Shown here: piece after piece, positions 7,694 through 20,948 of the stretch | Position numbering within the stretch: position 1 is the stretch's first letter | How the letters are laid out: every line of letters starts with the position of its first letter | Origin: JAKJEP01 sp964580995 | GTDB lineage: Bacteria; Planctomycetota; Phycisphaerae; Sedimentisphaerales; SM23-30 | Reading direction: 5' to 3' | Assembly: GCA_964580995.1 (NCBI GenBank) | Contig: CAZOMV010000092.1 | Coordinates: 1-23,557 of the forward strand | DNA: 23,557 bases | Program-made: the position numbers and the translations under genes | Notes under the pieces: model-generated | Told to the model about the DNA's origin: nothing | Databases searched by the model: none | The model's input: the letters and a program-made list of their open reading frames with translations, nothing else

Positions 7694-9187
7694 TTAAATC
7701 AGATAGCGGTCAATGGCCTCGGCGGCCTGGCGGCCGAGATTGATGGCATGAACGACCAGGGATGCGCCTTTGATGGCGTCGCCGGCGGCAAATACGCCGG
7801 GGATGGAGGTCATGAAAGCGGCATCGGTTTTGATGTTGCCCTTGTCGTCGAGGGCCAGAGCCAGATCCTCAACTAGTTTGTTATGTTCCACATGGACAAA
7901 TCCCATCGCCAGCAGGACCAGGTCCACATCCAGGGTGAATTCGGTGCCGGGGATCTCCTGCACCTTCCAGGCGTTGCCGTCCTGCACCCAATTGACCTTG
8001 ATGCCGTGGAGCTGACTGACGCGGACCTCGATACCGGAGAGTTTTTTGGTCATGACGGACCAATGGCGATGACAGCCCTCCTGATGGGAGCTGGAGGTGC
8101 GTAAAATACGGGGCCAGGCGGGCCAGGGGGTATCGCCGGGGCGCTCCTGCGGCGGCTGGGGGAGGATTTCGAACTGATGGACCTCTTTTGCGCCCTGCCG
8201 GATGGCGGTGCCGACGCAATCGCTGCCGGTAACGGCGCCGCCGATGAAGGCGACTGTTTTGTCCGCGGCGTAAATGACTCGCCTGCCTTACAACCAAACC
8301 CCGGCGGTAATGTTTTTTCGTNNNNNNNNNNGGCGACGATTTTGTCGCGGGCGGTAATGATTCGCTGCGATTCCAGCGAATCGCCGGCGTTAATTTTGTT
8401 CTGTTGTTTGAGATATTCCATGGCGAAATGAACATTCTCAAAACCGCGGCCGGGTACCGCCAGATCGCGCGGCTGGCCGGCTCCCATGGTGATACAGATA
8501 GCGTTGAACATCTTGCGGAGGTAGCGGGCGGAGATATCTTCTCCGACGGCGACATCGGTACGGAACTGCACCCCTTCCTGGCGAAGCTGCTCCAGCCGCC
8601 GGTCGAGAATTCGTTTGTCGAGTTTGAAATCAGGGATGCCATAGCGAAGCAGGCCACCGATTCGATCTTCCTTTTCAAATACCACCACGTCATGGCCCAT
8701 GCGCGCCAGTTGCTGGGCGGCGGCCAGACCGGCCGGACCGGAGCCGATAACAGCCACCCGCTTGCCGGTTTTTTCGAGGGGCGGCTGGGGCTTGATCCAG
8801 CCCTGCTGCCAACCGTTTTCAATAATTTGCAGCTCCAACTGGCGGATGGTGACGGGGTTTTTGCTGATGTCCAGGGTGCAGGCCGCCTCGCAGGGAGCCG
8901 GACAAATCCGCCCGGTAATTTCGGGGAAATTATTGGTGGCATGGAGCAAATCGAGGGCCTTTTGCCATTTGCCCCGATAGACCAGATCGTTCCAGTCGGG
9001 GATGCGATTGCCCAGGGGACAGCCGAAGGAATGGCAGGAAGGCACACCGCAGTCCATGCAGCGGGCGGCCTGGTCCTTGAGATCTTCCAGGGGAACAGGC
9101 AGTTCGATTTCCCGGTAATCCTTGACCCGTTCGCCAACCGGCCGCTTGGATGGTTCGCGGCGGGGGAATTCCATGAATCCGGTGGGC

Positions 9188-9195
<8 letters not shown>
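7694..9195 (-). CDS. gltD: glutamate synthase small subunit, broken by a scaffold gap
   Basis: NADPH-dependent beta subunit that supplies electrons to GltB. The first 288 residues (9195-8332) are intact. They carry the Cys-rich [4Fe-4S] region (Cys46, 49, 54, 59 and 98, 102, 106) and the FAD motif GSGPAG (151-156). After the 10-N gap the true frame resumes (open from 8287) through TGSDCVGTAIRQG to GVFAAGDAIKG and the stop at 7694. The frame differs by one across the gap. The first 73 bases after the gap look like a divergent duplicate of the last 73 bases before it. If these are merged, the product is 472 residues, the usual GltD length. I therefore read the gene as intact in the organism. 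Its ATG overlaps the gltB end by 8 nt, with ribosome-binding site GGAGGTG inside gltB. Confidence 0.93.
8249..8404. repeat. imperfect duplicate on either side of the scaffold gap
   Basis: Bases 8249-8321 and 8332-8404 align without gaps over 73 positions with about 50 identities by eye, in the same orientation. On the minus strand the second encodes NKINAGDSLESQRIITARDKIVA-like sequence, and the first a matching version with an in-frame TAA at 8288-8290. The two halves probably represent the same piece of gltD from two contig ends. Confidence 0.75.
8322..8331. other. assembly gap (10 N)
   Basis: Ten undetermined bases inside gltD. The length is not real: the reading frame needs a length of 2 modulo 3, or an overlap of the flanking contigs. 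Confidence 0.98.
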
Positions 9196-13765
<4,570 letters not shown>

Positions 13766-13814
13766 TAACTTCTATATCCTTTTGCTCTGACATCTCTAAG
13801 CTAGCCAATAAACA

Positions 13815-13840
13815 CGGATTGCCGATTACCCGGCAATCCG
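13815..13840. terminator. 10-bp perfect stem-loop between glnN and gltB
   Basis: CGGATTGCCG and CGGCAATCCG are perfect inverted repeats around a 6-nt loop. On the minus strand it lies after glnN and 50 nt before gltB. No clear T run follows, so it may slow or process the transcript instead of ending it. Confidence 0.4.
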
Positions 13841-13850
13841 ACTGCTATAA

Positions 13851-13888
13851 AATTATAGGGGCCCGAAGGACTCGAGGCCACTATAATT
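13851..13888 (-). terminator. long inverted repeat downstream of glnN, likely terminator or attenuator
   Basis: On the minus strand AATTATAG pairs with CTATAATT (8 bp), then after one mismatch GGCC with GGCC (4 bp), around a 12-nt loop. It is followed by a short TTTT inside AATTTTATAG. It lies 33 nt after the glnN stop. With 13815-13840 it gives two consecutive stem-loops that could set the ratio of glnN to gltBD mRNA. Confidence 0.45.
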
Positions 13889-13921
13889 ATTCCCTTGGGG
13901 GAAAAATTCTTAGGTTGGAAT

Positions 13922-16036
13922 TTATTTAATAAAAAGCATTTCCGCATAGCTGGGTAGCGGCCATAACTGGGCGTCCACAATCTTCTCCAACTCATCTGCT
14001 ATTTGGCGAACGGCTGACATAGCGGGGATTACCAGATCCCGGTAGCTTTCGGCATGTTTGACGCTATTGCTGATTTCTTCGGTCTTTTTCACCACCTTTT
14101 CCAGGCTTTCGATATTGCTGTTCAGCTCGTTGACCAGACCGCACACCTTGACCAGCATATCGCTTTGCCCTTCCGCCGTCGCCCCGGCCGAAGCAATCGA
14201 CTGAATCGAGGAAGCCAGCACGCCGGCGTACTTACTGGCGGCAGGCAGAATCTGGCGCTTGGCCATATTCAGCATGGTCAAGGCTTCGATATGCAGCAAC
14301 TTGCTGTAATTTTCAAACAAAATTTCCGCCCGGGCATGCAGTTCCGCTTTCGAGAGCACCTTATGTTTTTTCATCACCTCGACATTTTCCTTATCCAGAA
14401 TCGTCTTCAGCGAATCCACCGTCGAGCGAATATTCGGCAGCCCGCGTTTTTCTGCATCGACCACCCATTCCTGGGTATAGTTGTCGCCGTTATAAACGAT
14501 GCGGCGGTGTTCCTTGGCAATGCGGTGGGTAATTTTTTGAGCTGCGACTTTTACATCGGATGATTTTTCCAGCTCGTCGGCGATCTCTTCCAGCACATCG
14601 GCCACGATGGTGTTCAGGACGAAATTCGGGCCGGATGTGGACTGGCTGGAGCCGACCATCCGGAACTCAAATTTGTTCCCGGTAAAAGCAAAGGGGGAGG
14701 TGCGGTTGCGATCGGTGCTGTCTTTGGGCAGAGGAGGTATGGTCGTAACCCCCAGCTTCAATTCACCGCCGCGAGTGGAAGATTTCGCGCCGCCACTGGC
14801 CAGTTGATCGAAAATATCGGTTAGCTGTTCTCCCAGGAAGATCGAAACGATAGCGGGCGGGGCTTCATTGGCACCCAGCCGATGCTCGTTGCCGGCATTG
14901 GCGACACTGGCACGCAAGAATTTGGAATACTTGTCCACTGCGCGAACCACCGCACAAAGCATGATCAGAAAGATCATATTATCATGCGGGGTGTTCCCCG
15001 GTTCCAACAGATTCATGCCGTCATCCGTAACCATACTCCAGTTGTTGTGCTTGCCGGAACCATTGACACCGGCGAAAGGTTTTTCATGCAGCAGACAGAC
15101 AAAATTGTTTCGCAGGGCCACTTTGCGCAGCGTCTCCATTGTTAATTGATTATGATCCACAGCGACATTCACGGTCGCGAAAACCGGGGCGATTTCATAC
15201 TGGGCCGGGGCCACTTCGTTGTGCTGGGTTTTGGCGGAAACGCCCAGCTTCCAGAGTTCCAGGTTCAATTCATGCATGAAGGTGGCGACCCGTTCGTGCA
15301 GCGAACCGAAATAATGATCTTCCAGCTCCTGGCCGCGCGGCGAGGGAGCACCGAAGAGGGTTCGCCCGGTCAGCAGCAGGTCCAGCCGTTTTCGATAAAA
15401 AGAGCTATCGACCAGAAAATACTCCTGTTCCGCCCCCAGCGTCGATATGACCCGATGGGAGGTGGTGTTGCCCAGCGCGTGAAGCACCCGCAATGCCTGC
15501 ATATTCAACGCTTCCATGGAACGAAGCAGCGGAGTCTTTTTATCCAGCGCCACGCCGGTATAGGAACAAAAAGCACAGGGTATATACAGCGTGATATTTT
15601 TGCCATCCTCTTTCACAAAAACCGGGGAGGTGCAGTCCCAGGCGGTATAGCCGCGGGCTTCAAAGGTCGCTCGTAATCCGCCGGACGGAAAGGAAGAGGC
15701 ATCCGGCTCCCCTTTAATCAGTTCCTTGCCGCTGAATTCCATAATGATTCGGCCGTCAGAGGTGGGAGAGATAAACGAGTCATGTTTCTCCGCCGTCAAT
15801 CCGGTCATCGGCTGAAACCAATGGCAAAAATGGGTCGCTCCTTTTTCAATCGCCCAGTCCTTCATGGCATTGGCCATAACGTCGGCGACGGCAGGATCCA
15901 GCGGCTCCAGGCCATCCTGGGTCCTCTTAAAGGACTTGTAGGCATTCTTGGGCAGCCGGACCCGCATCACCGAATCGCTAAACACATTCGAACCAAACAC
16001 TTCCGCTATGTTTCCTAAAGTTTCACTCATATTCAT
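13922..16036 (-). CDS. glnN: glutamine synthetase type III
   Basis: Makes glutamine from glutamate, ammonium and ATP; a cytoplasmic dodecamer in the family. The 704-residue length, and the opening VFGSNVFSD...MRVRLPK, are diagnostic of GSIII and unlike GlnA type I (~470). Visible landmarks include the HFCHWFQPMTG and EKHDSFI region near 69-88, IMEFSGKELIKGEPDASSFP, the LGAEQEYFLVD glutamate motif, NGSGKHNNWSM (substrate/ATP site), and FRMVGSSQSTSGPNF. The start could be the ATG at 16036 or the next at 16030; GAAGG upstream is better spaced for the second. It follows glnB-1 and precedes gltB, so ammonium import, sensing and assimilation are adjacent. A 60-bp remnant of a second glnN lies at 18232-18291. 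Confidence 0.95.
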   Translation of the reverse strand: MNMSETLGNIAEVFGSNVFSDSVMRVRLPKNAYKSFKRTQDGLEPLDPAVADVMANAMKDWAIEKGATHFCHWFQPMTGLTAEKHDSFISPTSDGRIIMEFSGKELIKGEPDASSFPSGGLRATFEARGYTAWDCTSPVFVKEDGKNITLYIPCAFCSYTGVALDKKTPLLRSMEALNMQALRVLHALGNTTSHRVISTLGAEQEYFLVDSSFYRKRLDLLLTGRTLFGAPSPRGQELEDHYFGSLHERVATFMHELNLELWKLGVSAKTQHNEVAPAQYEIAPVFATVNVAVDHNQLTMETLRKVALRNNFVCLLHEKPFAGVNGSGKHNNWSMVTDDGMNLLEPGNTPHDNMIFLIMLCAVVRAVDKYSKFLRASVANAGNEHRLGANEAPPAIVSIFLGEQLTDIFDQLASGGAKSSTRGGELKLGVTTIPPLPKDSTDRNRTSPFAFTGNKFEFRMVGSSQSTSGPNFVLNTIVADVLEEIADELEKSSDVKVAAQKITHRIAKEHRRIVYNGDNYTQEWVVDAEKRGLPNIRSTVDSLKTILDKENVEVMKKHKVLSKAELHARAEILFENYSKLLHIEALTMLNMAKRQILPAASKYAGVLASSIQSIASAGATAEGQSDMLVKVCGLVNELNSNIESLEKVVKKTEEISNSVKHAESYRDLVIPAMSAVRQIADELEKIVDAQLWPLPSYAEMLFIK

Positions 16037-16179
16037 TTACCTTCTTTCTTCCAGGGATTAACTTTGAAAATTCCTTTCGGTTTTACGTACTTATTTCCTA
16101 TCAGCATGCCTGCTGAAACCATATTATCCATCGTAAACTTCGTCGAATCAACCATATTCCGACTTCTTTTATATCGCAT
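16033..16179 (-). CDS. possible 48-residue basic peptide between glnB-1 and glnN
   Basis: An open frame starts at an ATG inside the last codons of glnB-1 (11-nt overlap) and ends with a TGA overlapping the glnN ATG (ATGA). Such tight packing suggests translational coupling. The product is short and rich in Lys, Met and Asn, with no hydrophobic span or motif I recognise, and no ribosome-binding site of its own. It may instead be an untranslated spacer that happens to be open. Confidence 0.25.
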   Translation of the reverse strand: MRYKRSRNMVDSTKFTMDNMVSAGMLIGNKYVKPKGIFKVNPWKKEGK

Positions 16180-16519
16180 TGACACCTCTTTCATCCGTTC
16201 GGATCCGGATGCACTCTTCCAGAGAAGTAATAAAAATTTTTCCGTCACCGATTTCACCGCTGCCGTGCCTGGCCGAGATCAAAATCGCCTGGACGGCACG
16301 GTTGGCCCATTCCTGGGTGCTGCAGGCAATATCGATGCGCACCTTGGGCAGCAGGTCCAGGGCTACTTTCTCGCCGCGGTACAGGTCGGTCTCTTCGGCC
16401 CGTCCCCGGCCGGTACAACGGCTGACGGTGATACGGTAGATTTCCGCTTCGATGAGCGCTTGCCGCACTTCGTCCAGCTTGTCGGGTTGAATGATGGCGG
16501 TTACCAATTTCAGAGTCAT
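16169..16519 (-). CDS. glnB: PII nitrogen regulatory protein, copy 1
   Basis: Trimeric sensor of 2-oxoglutarate and ATP/ADP, expected to plug AmtB and adjust nitrogen metabolism. At 116 residues it has the normal PII length and pattern: MTLKLVTAII start, T-loop about 37-55, and the C-terminal signature GDGKIFI. In the T-loop, TDLYRGEKVALD has the conserved Tyr-Arg-Gly (Tyr46), but the position of the uridylylated Tyr51 of enteric PII is Val. Uridylylation by GlnD is therefore not expected. GGAGA lies 6 nt before the ATG. It is downstream of amtB-1 with a 9-bp tandem repeat in the spacer, the classical amtB-glnK arrangement. Gene symbol by family; glnK is equally apt. Confidence 0.93.
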   Translation of the reverse strand: MTLKLVTAIIQPDKLDEVRQALIEAEIYRITVSRCTGRGRAEETDLYRGEKVALDLLPKVRIDIACSTQEWANRAVQAILISARHGSGEIGDGKIFITSLEECIRIRTDERGVNAI

Positions 16520-16532
16520 ATGCGTTCTCCAT

Positions 16533-16574
16533 GTTTGTCGGGTTTGTCGGGTTGGTCGGATTGGTCGGGTTGAC
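16533..16574 (+). repeat. 9-bp tandem repeat filling the amtB-1/glnB-1 spacer
   Basis: Four full units and a partial one: GTTTGTCGG (16533), GTTTGTCGG (16542), GTTGGTCGG (16551), ATTGGTCGG (16560), then GTTGAC. It occupies nearly the whole 55-nt spacer, ending one base before the amtB-1 stop codon and stopping 13 bases before the glnB-1 ATG. Copy number could vary by slippage and alter spacing between the two coupled genes. Units are whole codons, so no frame change arises. Confidence 0.8.
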
Positions 16575-17912
16575 TTAGCTAAGGTTCAACATACCATATC
16601 CATGCTCACCGTGCAGTTCGTGGTCCATGCCGGCCATTTCCCGCTTGACGCTCATGCGGAAACCGACGGTTTTTTCCACAAGCAAGCAGATAATAATGGT
16701 GGCGGTCACCGCCAGGGCAATCGTAACGCCGATGCCGGTCAGTTGTACTCGTAATTGATCGAAAGCCGTCCACGTGCCGGTGACGCTGTGGGCCGCGGCG
16801 TTCTGCATCCAACTGTCCCGGATGAAAAAGCTCAGCAGCAGGACGCCCAGACCGCTGCCCACGCCGTGTATGCCGAAACAGTCCAGACTATCGTCATAAC
16901 CCAGTTTACCTTTGAGTTTCAGGGCCAGGAAGCAGACGATTGCCGAAGCGGCGCCCAAAGCAATCGCGCCCATCGGCTTGACCACTCCCGCCGCCGGGGT
17001 GATGGCCACCAGGCCGGCCAACACTCCCGAGACAAAGCCCAGCGAAGTAGCCTTGCGGAAAGCAACAGCTTCAATCAACAGCCAGGTCAGGGCCCCCGTC
17101 GCGGCCGACACCTGCGTCATCGTCAAAGCCCGGGCGGCGTCGAGGTTGCTGGTGACTGTCGAACCGGCATTGAACGCGAACCAACCGACCCATAACAGTC
17201 CGGCCCCCATCAGCGTCATCACCAGATTGCTGGGGCGCATGGCGATTTTGGGATAGCCGCGCCGCCGTCCCAGAAACAGCGCCACCGCCAATGCGCTGAA
17301 ACCTGCCGATACATGAATCACCATTCCGCCGGCCAGGTCGATCGTACCGCGGGCTCCGAGGTTGGCCAGCCAGCCATCCGGCGCCCAGATCCAGTGACAC
17401 AGCGGGCAGTAAACCGCCAGGAACCATAACGTGATAAACATCACGTAGCCCCGCAGATACACTCGCTCCGCCAATGCACCGCTGATCAGGGCGGGGGTAA
17501 TGATGGCAAACTTGCCCTGGAACATGGCGATCAGATATTCCGGCACACCATTGATTATCGAGTCGTCAATGTTATGGAGTCCCAGGTAATTCCAGTTCCA
17601 GCCGATCAACCCGTGCAGGCTGCTGGTACCGAAGCACATTGAGTAACCGCATATCACCCACAGCACGCCGATCAGCGCCATCGCCACGAAGCTGTGCATC
17701 ATGGTTCCCAGCACGTTCTTGGTGCGCACCAGACCGCCGTAAAACATCGCCAGCCCTGGAACCATCAGGAGAACCAATGCCGTCGAGGTCAGCATCCAGG
17801 CGGTGGCTCCGGTATCCACCGTCCCCGCCTCCGCCGCCGTGGAAATTTGCGGGAGAAACAAAAGAATTCCTCCGATCAACCACCAGCCATCTCGCCTTTT
17901 GATCATCAACAT
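16575..17912 (-). CDS. amtB: ammonium transporter, copy 1
   Basis: Inner-membrane ammonium channel of the Amt/Mep/Rh family, 445 residues. A cleavable signal peptide (residues 1-26, ...ISTAAEA) is followed by eleven expected membrane spans. Family landmarks: TGATAWMLTSTALVLLM, PGLAMFYGGLVR, the first pore histidine in CPLCHWIW, the DLAGGMVIHVSAG stretch, and the second pore histidine in FGIHGVGSGLG. The C-terminal cytosolic tail keeps the EHGYGM ending that touches PII. AAGGAAGG lies directly before the ATG; a second in-frame ATG is at 17906. A sigma54 promoter lies about 60 bp upstream and a putative activator site near 18094, so expression should rise under nitrogen limitation. First gene of amtB-glnB-glnN. 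Confidence 0.95.
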   Translation of the reverse strand: MLMIKRRDGWWLIGGILLFLPQISTAAEAGTVDTGATAWMLTSTALVLLMVPGLAMFYGGLVRTKNVLGTMMHSFVAMALIGVLWVICGYSMCFGTSSLHGLIGWNWNYLGLHNIDDSIINGVPEYLIAMFQGKFAIITPALISGALAERVYLRGYVMFITLWFLAVYCPLCHWIWAPDGWLANLGARGTIDLAGGMVIHVSAGFSALAVALFLGRRRGYPKIAMRPSNLVMTLMGAGLLWVGWFAFNAGSTVTSNLDAARALTMTQVSAATGALTWLLIEAVAFRKATSLGFVSGVLAGLVAITPAAGVVKPMGAIALGAASAIVCFLALKLKGKLGYDDSLDCFGIHGVGSGLGVLLLSFFIRDSWMQNAAAHSVTGTWTAFDQLRVQLTGIGVTIALAVTATIIICLLVEKTVGFRMSVKREMAGMDHELHGEHGYGMLNLS

Positions 17913-17973
17913 CGCCTTCCTTCAATTTTTCTGCGCGGACATACTTCCGAAAATAAACACTGTCTTTCCACAT

Positions 17974-17989
17974 AACAAAAGTTGTGCCA
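17974..17989 (-). promoter_or_regulatory. sigma54 promoter of amtB-1
   Basis: Minus-strand TGGCACAACTTTTGTT matches the -24/-12 consensus TGGCAC-N5-TTGCW with correct spacing and one change (GC to GT in the -12 box). The expected start is near 17964, giving a leader of about 50 nt. The window also encodes the kind of activator such a promoter needs (21133-22698). Confidence 0.65.
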
Positions 17990-18087
17990 AAAATTCAAAA
18001 ACCACTAATTAATGTTTATCTTATTTTCTCACAAGAAGTTACATATTATCCTCGGCAGAATTTTCTAGAGCGAAGATTTTGTATCAT

Positions 18088-18099
18088 TACATATTTGTA
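18088..18099. promoter_or_regulatory. putative activator site upstream of amtB-1 (TACA-N4-TGTA)
   Basis: TACA-TATT-TGTA is centred 106 bp upstream of the -24 GG of the amtB-1 promoter. An overlapping TGTA-TCAT-TACA (18080-18091) extends it to three half-sites at 8-bp steps. The same palindrome occurs at 21104-21115 and 22737-22748. Confidence 0.5.
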
Positions 18100-18156
18100 G
18101 CATTTTTCAAAATTAATACAATTATGTAGGCTTGCGATCCTTCCCCATCCAGGCCA

Positions 18157-18188
18157 TTGTGCCGGTTAGATACTCCCAACCGGCACAA
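18157..18188 (-). terminator. 11-bp perfect stem-loop between glnB-2 and amtB-1
   Basis: TTGTGCCGGTT and AACCGGCACAA are perfect inverted repeats around a 10-nt loop, 125 nt downstream of the glnB-2 stop and upstream of the amtB-1 control region. It is strong enough to end or protect the glnB-2 transcript, although no T run follows. It touches the end of the glnN remnant frame. Confidence 0.5.
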
Positions 18189-18309
18189 CACCTTTGCTAT
18201 TTCCCGCATCGCATTTACCCGATGGCCTGGTTCCTTTTTCGATGGCCCAGTCGTTCATGGCAATGGCCATCTCCCCGGCAACGGGAGGGTCCGATTTTGC
18301 CAAACTTCA
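18166..18309 (-). pseudogene. remnant of a second glutamine synthetase III gene
   Basis: Between glnB-2 and amtB-1, bases 18232-18291 read on the minus strand as DPPVAGEMAIAMNDWAIEKG. The intact glnN has DPAVADVMANAMKDWAIEKG at residues 47-66 (15 of 20 identical; 49 of 60 bases by eye, with many changes silent). Homology stops sharply on both sides; the frame runs into TAA at 18166-18168 after an unrelated 22-codon tail and has a stop just upstream. No usable start exists. Its position after amtB-2 and glnB-2 mirrors that of glnN after amtB-1 and glnB-1, so it is best explained as the scar of a deleted glnN copy. Confidence 0.75.
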
Positions 18310-18313
18310 GTTT

Positions 18314-18664
18314 TTATATGGCCTTGCCCCCCCTTTCTTCCGTGCGGATGCGGATGCATTCTTCCAGAGGGGTAATGAATATTTTACCATCACCAACCTG
18401 CCCTTTCCCATCGCGATTGGATTTCGCCGTCTTGATAATGGTATTGCAGGTAATATCCACAAAGTCATCGTTGACCGCGATATCCAGACGCATCTTGGGA
18501 ATCAGGTTGGGAACTACCCGCTGGCCGCGATAGATGCCTTCTTCAATCTGCTGGCCATGCCCGGCAACACGGCTTACGGTGATCCGGGTGATTTCCGCGT
18601 CGATCAGGGCTTCCCGTACCCGATCCAGTTGTTCTTCCCGTATAATAGCTGTTATCAGTTTCAT
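18314..18664 (-). CDS. glnB: PII nitrogen regulatory protein, copy 2
   Basis: Second PII protein, also 116 residues, with the MKLITAII start and the VGDGKIFI C-terminal signature. Its T-loop (about 37-55) reads GQQIEEGIYRGQRVVPNL: Tyr46 is kept, but position 51 is Val and the next residues differ from copy 1. Again it cannot be uridylylated at the enteric site, and its AmtB contact surface is likely distinct, suggesting each PII is matched to its neighbouring transporter. AAAGGA lies 6 nt before the ATG and amtB-2 ends only 18 nt upstream, so the two are co-translated. The copies differ at many positions, so the duplication is not recent. glnK is an equally valid name. Confidence 0.93.
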   Translation of the reverse strand: MKLITAIIREEQLDRVREALIDAEITRITVSRVAGHGQQIEEGIYRGQRVVPNLIPKMRLDIAVNDDFVDITCNTIIKTAKSNRDGKGQVGDGKIFITPLEECIRIRTEERGGKAI

Positions 18665-18682
18665 GCTGGGTCCTTTCTTTCA

Positions 18683-20020
<1,338 letters not shown>

Positions 20021-20068
20021 TTTTTTCACCTTCAATAGTAAAGTTCAAACCTTACTACGCCTTAAAAT

Positions 20069-20084
20069 AACACCATATGTACCA
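20069..20084 (-). promoter_or_regulatory. weak sigma54-like promoter candidate for amtB-2
   Basis: Minus-strand TGGTACATATGGTGTT has a good -24 box and correct spacing, but a poor -12 (GTGTT). No TACA-N4-TGTA site is found about 107 bp upstream, unlike the two stronger promoters. Read-through from the porin promoter is the simpler explanation. Confidence 0.25.
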
Positions 20085-20107
20085 AGTTGTTTAAACCGTC
20101 AGATTCT

Positions 20108-20911
20108 TTAAAAACTGATACTGGCGGTAACGCCGCCGTACAGTTCATCTTCCTCATTGACCGTATCTTCCATGGATACCTGATAATTCAGGAAGGGAGT
20201 GATCGTAACGGGTCCGACGGGAACACCGGTAGATACGCCAAAGGTGGTGTGCGACCAGTCGGAATCGGCATTGAACATGCCATCGTTGTAATTAATATCC
20301 GAGTATAGGTTTAACACCTGTTCGGTATTTGGAATGGCAAGGCCGTAACTCAGCCCCAGCGAATGATATACGCCGGCGATATCATCCGCCCCATCCACCG
20401 GCCAGAGTTTGCCGACATAGTATTTCGGGACCAGGGCGCTGCCGCCGATTTCCAGCAGCTTTGGCAGGACGAAACTGATGCCGACCTCTTCGGTATCCGC
20501 ACCTTTGGACTTCACTTTATAAAAATCGTAATAAATATAATTGGCGGACACATCCAGGGCATATTTTTCCTCCTCGAAATAACTGGTGCCATACGCAATG
20601 GTGTAGTCCAGTTCGGAAAGATCCTCGAAGCCGCTGCCCATCGGCAGGGACCCCCAGGTATTGATACTGAAGCCGGAGCCGAAGAGGTCCACGGTCGCAC
20701 TGGGCTGCAACGCCGCGTGGTCATCGAAGACATCGTACCCCCGCCACATATAGCGGCTGGTATAGGTGGTGCTTAAATCCACGCCCAGTTTGGGTTTTGC
20801 GGTTTCGGCGGGGGTATCCACCGGGGCTTCCTCCGGGGTTTCCTCCGCGGCATTAGCCAGGGACACCACCGCTACAGTCATAAACAACAACAGGTTTAAT
20901 CGCTTCCACAT
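20108..20911 (-). CDS. outer-membrane beta-barrel, TorF-like putative porin
   Basis: Exported protein of 267 residues. The signal peptide ends at ANA|AEE near residue 21, then an acidic Pro/Thr/Glu linker (about 22-40). From 42 on there are alternating amphipathic strands rich in Tyr and Gly (VDLSTTYTSRYMWRGYD, LDVSANYIYYDFYK, SLGLSYGLAI), and the chain ends in SISF with the terminal Phe typical of outer-membrane barrels. The TSRYMWRGYD motif and length resemble the TorF/Gcw_chp family of putative porins. AAGGAG lies 10 nt before the ATG. It is first in the transcript leading to amtB-2 and glnB-2 and has a strong sigma54 promoter, implying a role in passing ammonium or small nitrogen compounds. 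That role is inferred from context only. Confidence 0.8.
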   Translation of the reverse strand: MWKRLNLLLFMTVAVVSLANAAEETPEEAPVDTPAETAKPKLGVDLSTTYTSRYMWRGYDVFDDHAALQPSATVDLFGSGFSINTWGSLPMGSGFEDLSELDYTIAYGTSYFEEEKYALDVSANYIYYDFYKVKSKGADTEEVGISFVLPKLLEIGGSALVPKYYVGKLWPVDGADDIAGVYHSLGLSYGLAIPNTEQVLNLYSDINYNDGMFNADSDWSHTTFGVSTGVPVGPVTITPFLNYQVSMEDTVNEEDELYGGVTASISF

Positions 20912-20948
20912 TACAAATTAACTCCTTATGCATTTTTACAAAAAACAG

